NCBI RefSeq assembly: GCF_013409345.1
Contig: NZ_JACCBB010000001.1
Location: forward strand, 1,488,001-1,552,000
Length of the DNA stretch: 64,000 nucleotides
Source of the DNA: Kineococcus aurantiacus
GTDB lineage: Bacteria > Actinomycetota > Actinomycetes > Actinomycetales > Kineococcaceae
Direction: 5' to 3'
Below the pieces are notes generated by a model, which was not told the DNA's origin, searched no databases, and saw only the letters and a program-made list of their open reading frames with translations. Positions 62,466 to 64,000 of this stretch are shown piece by piece. Position numbers and translations under genes: made by a program. How positions within the stretch are numbered: position 1 is the first letter of the stretch; each line of letters starts with the position of its first letter.

Positions 62466-62744
62466 TCAGACGGGGGTGGGCACGACGCCGGCCAGCACGA
62501 GGCAGGACACGGCCAGGACCAGCAGCACCGCCACGTCCACCGCGCGGGAGCGGACCGCGAGCGCGCCCGCGACCCGCACGGGCAGGACCAGCCGCAGGAC
62601 GGCCGCGACCGCGAGGTCGGCCCCGAGCAGCACCCCGCCCGGGGCCGGCCCCGCCAGCAGCGTCACCAGCAGGGCCAGCGCGATCCCGCCGACCAGGGCC
62701 AGCAGGACCGCGTTGCCCGGGGTCGGGACGCGCTCGGTGGACAC
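62466..62744 (-). CDS. DUF3017-type small membrane protein
   Basis: A 92-residue protein with three hydrophobic helices (AVLLALVGGIALALLVTLLA, a VLLGADLAVAAVLRLVLP segment and AVDVAVLLVLAVSCLVLAGV). The pattern and the position just downstream of purH fit the actinobacterial DUF3017 family, usually found with purH or folD. The function is unknown. It lies 24 bp after the purH stop on the same strand. Confidence 0.7.
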   Translation of the reverse strand: MSTERVPTPGNAVLLALVGGIALALLVTLLAGPAPGGVLLGADLAVAAVLRLVLPVRVAGALAVRSRAVDVAVLLVLAVSCLVLAGVVPTPV

Positions 62745-62768
62745 GCCCGCGACGCTACCGGCGCGGCC

Positions 62769-64000
62769 TCAGTGGGCGAAGTGCCGCGCGCCGGTGAAGT
62801 ACATCGTCACGCCGGCCTTCGTCGCGGCCTCGACGACCTCGGCGTCCCGGATCGACCCGCCGGGCTGCACGACGGCCTTCACCCCGGCGTCCAGGAGGAT
62901 CTGCGCGCCGTCGGCGAAGGGGAAGAAGGCGTCGGAGGCGGCGACCGCACCGGCGGCCCGGTCCGCCCCGGCCCGCTCCACGGCGAGCTTGCAGGAGTCG
63001 ACGCGGTTGACCTGGCCCATGCCGACGCCCACGGACGCGCCGTCCTTGGCCAGCAGGATCGCGTTGGAGCGCACCGAGCGCACCGCGCGCCAGGCGAACT
63101 CCAGGTCGGCCAGGGTTCGCTCGTCGGCGGCCTCCCCCGCGGCCAGCGTCCAGTTCGCGGGGTCGTCGCCGTCGGCGTCGACCGCGTCGAGGGTCTGGAC
63201 GAGGACGCCGCCGGAGACGTGGCGCCACTCCCGGCCGCCGCGGGCGTAGCCCTCCGGCAGCTGGAGCAGGCGCACGTTCTTCTTGGCCTGCAGCAGTTCC
63301 AGCGCCTCGGGCTCGAACCCGGGCGCGATGACGACCTCGGTGAACACGGGCGCGACCTGCGCGGCCATGGCGGCGGTCACGACGCGGTTGGCGGCGATGA
63401 CCCCGCCGTAGGCCGAGACCGGGTCGCAGGCGTGCGCCTTGGCGTGGGCGTCGGCGACGTCGGTGCCCGTGGCGACGCCGCAGGGGTTGGCGTGCTTGAT
63501 CACCGCGACAGCGGGGGCGGTGAAGTCGTACGCGGCGCGCAGGGCGGCGTCGGCGTCGACGTAGTTGTTGTAGGACATGGCCTTGCCGTGCAGCTGGACG
63601 GCCTGCGCGATGCCCGGCGCGGACGTCGGATCGGCGTAGACGGCGGCCTGCTGGTGCGGGTTCTCGCCGTAGCGCAGGACGGCCGTGCGCTCCAGCGCCA
63701 GGCCCGCGACGGCCGGCCAGCCCTCGTCGCCGTCGTCGAGCGTCTGCTCGGCGAACCAGGACGCGACGGCCGTGTCGTAGGCGGCGGTGTGCGCGAACGC
63801 CGCCGCGGCGAGCCGCTTGCGCGCGGGCAGGTCGAACCCGCCGGCGCTGACCGCGGCGAGGACGTCGTCGTACTTCGCGGGGTCGACGACCACGGCGACG
63901 CTGGGGTGGTTCTTCGCGGCGGCGCGGACCATCGACGGGCCGCCGATGTCGATCTGCTCCACGACCTCGTCGTACCCGGCGCCGGAGGCGACCGTCGCGG
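62769..64000 (-). CDS. purH: AICAR transformylase/IMP cyclohydrolase, 3' part
   Basis: The last 410 or so codons of bifunctional PurH; the start lies beyond the window. The end of the IMP cyclohydrolase domain ([20 protein letters not shown]) is followed by the complete AICAR formyltransferase domain: [26 protein letters not shown], the catalytic [31 protein letters not shown] and a C-terminal [11 protein letters not shown]. It performs the last two steps of purine synthesis using 10-formyl-THF, the cofactor monitored by the ZTP riboswitch at 23.6 kb. Confidence 0.97.
   Translation of the reverse strand, partial: ATVASGAGYDEVVEQIDIGGPSMVRAAAKNHPSVAVVVDPAKYDDVLAAVSAGGFDLPARKRLAAAAFAHTAAYDTAVASWFAEQTLDDGDEGWPAVAGLALERTAVLRYGENPHQQAAVYADPTSAPGIAQAVQLHGKAMSYNNYVDADAALRAAYDFTAPAVAVIKHANPCGVATGTDVADAHAKAHACDPVSAYGGVIAANRVVTAAMAAQVAPVFTEVVIAPGFEPEALELLQAKKNVRLLQLPEGYARGGREWRHVSGGVLVQTLDAVDADGDDPANWTLAAGEAADERTLADLEFAWRAVRSVRSNAILLAKDGASVGVGMGQVNRVDSCKLAVERAGADRAAGAVAASDAFFPFADGAQILLDAGVKAVVQPGGSIRDAEVVEAATKAGVTMYFTGARHFAH

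Overview
The window is about 74% G+C, with GTG and TTG starts, many four-base ATGA/GTGA gene overlaps and compact operons. It looks like the chromosome of a high-GC actinobacterium. Gene content (cebR-like beta-glucoside operon, acyl-CoA carboxylase epsilon subunit, SCO4848-type membrane protein, DUF3017 beside purH, SAM-IV riboswitch) fits Actinomycetota. A Kineococcus-like member is a guess only. No rRNA, tRNA, CRISPR array, transposase or phage gene was recognised.

Layout. 0-0.3 kb: 5' end of a glutathione-independent formaldehyde dehydrogenase. 0.36-1.5 kb: a MarR regulator divergent from a metallo-beta-lactamase-fold hydrolase. 1.5-7.5 kb: a LacI/CebR-like regulator, sugar-binding lipoprotein, two permeases and GH1 beta-glucosidase, with two copies of TGAGAGCGCTCTCA ahead of the binding-protein gene. 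7.5-10.5 kb: SCO4848-type protein, YihY, 2'-5' RNA ligase-like protein, trpS. 10.6-13.7 kb: deoR-galT-galK. 13.8-17.2 kb: two overlapping ABC exporters. 17.3-20.3 kb: a flavoprotein disulfide reductase, an unknown protein and a zinc alcohol dehydrogenase. 20.5-25.7 kb: xth, folD, glyA with a ZTP riboswitch, isochorismate synthase, purU. 25.9-35.4 kb: aquaporin, yidD, corA, zinc metallopeptidase, icd, acyl-CoA carboxylase beta and epsilon, dipeptidase, idi, amidase.

35.4-39.9 kb is a sulfur/methionine locus. A flavin monooxygenase resembling dimethylsulfone monooxygenase and a metNIQ methionine importer diverge from one 491-bp gap. Each is preceded by a SAM riboswitch of a different class: SAM-I clan on the minus strand and SAM-IV on the plus strand.

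39.9-60.7 kb reads as a catabolic island for plant phenolic glycosides, probably including C-glycosides. It encodes a two-subunit C-glycoside deglycosidase-like pair, a GMC-type glycoside oxidase, three TIM-barrel sugar isomerase-like proteins and a GH3 beta-glucosidase. It also encodes a flavin reductase with an FMN monooxygenase, a PRISE-type enone reductase, a phenolic acid decarboxylase and an alpha/beta hydrolase. A GPH-type symporter, a complete ABC sugar importer minus its ATPase, and TetR, MarR and LysR regulators complete it. A shared 29-bp element (GATGCG-N4-ATRCCGR-N5-CTATTTCC) lies before the symporter, the binding protein and the permease operon, suggesting one LysR regulon. The inferred flow is: import the glycoside, oxidise the sugar, cleave the C- or O-linkage, then process the phenolic aglycone (inference).

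60.9-64 kb: a DHA2-type drug exporter, a DUF3017 protein and the 3' part of purH. A long hairpin repeat occurs twice, at 39.8 and 62.3 kb, each time between convergent genes.
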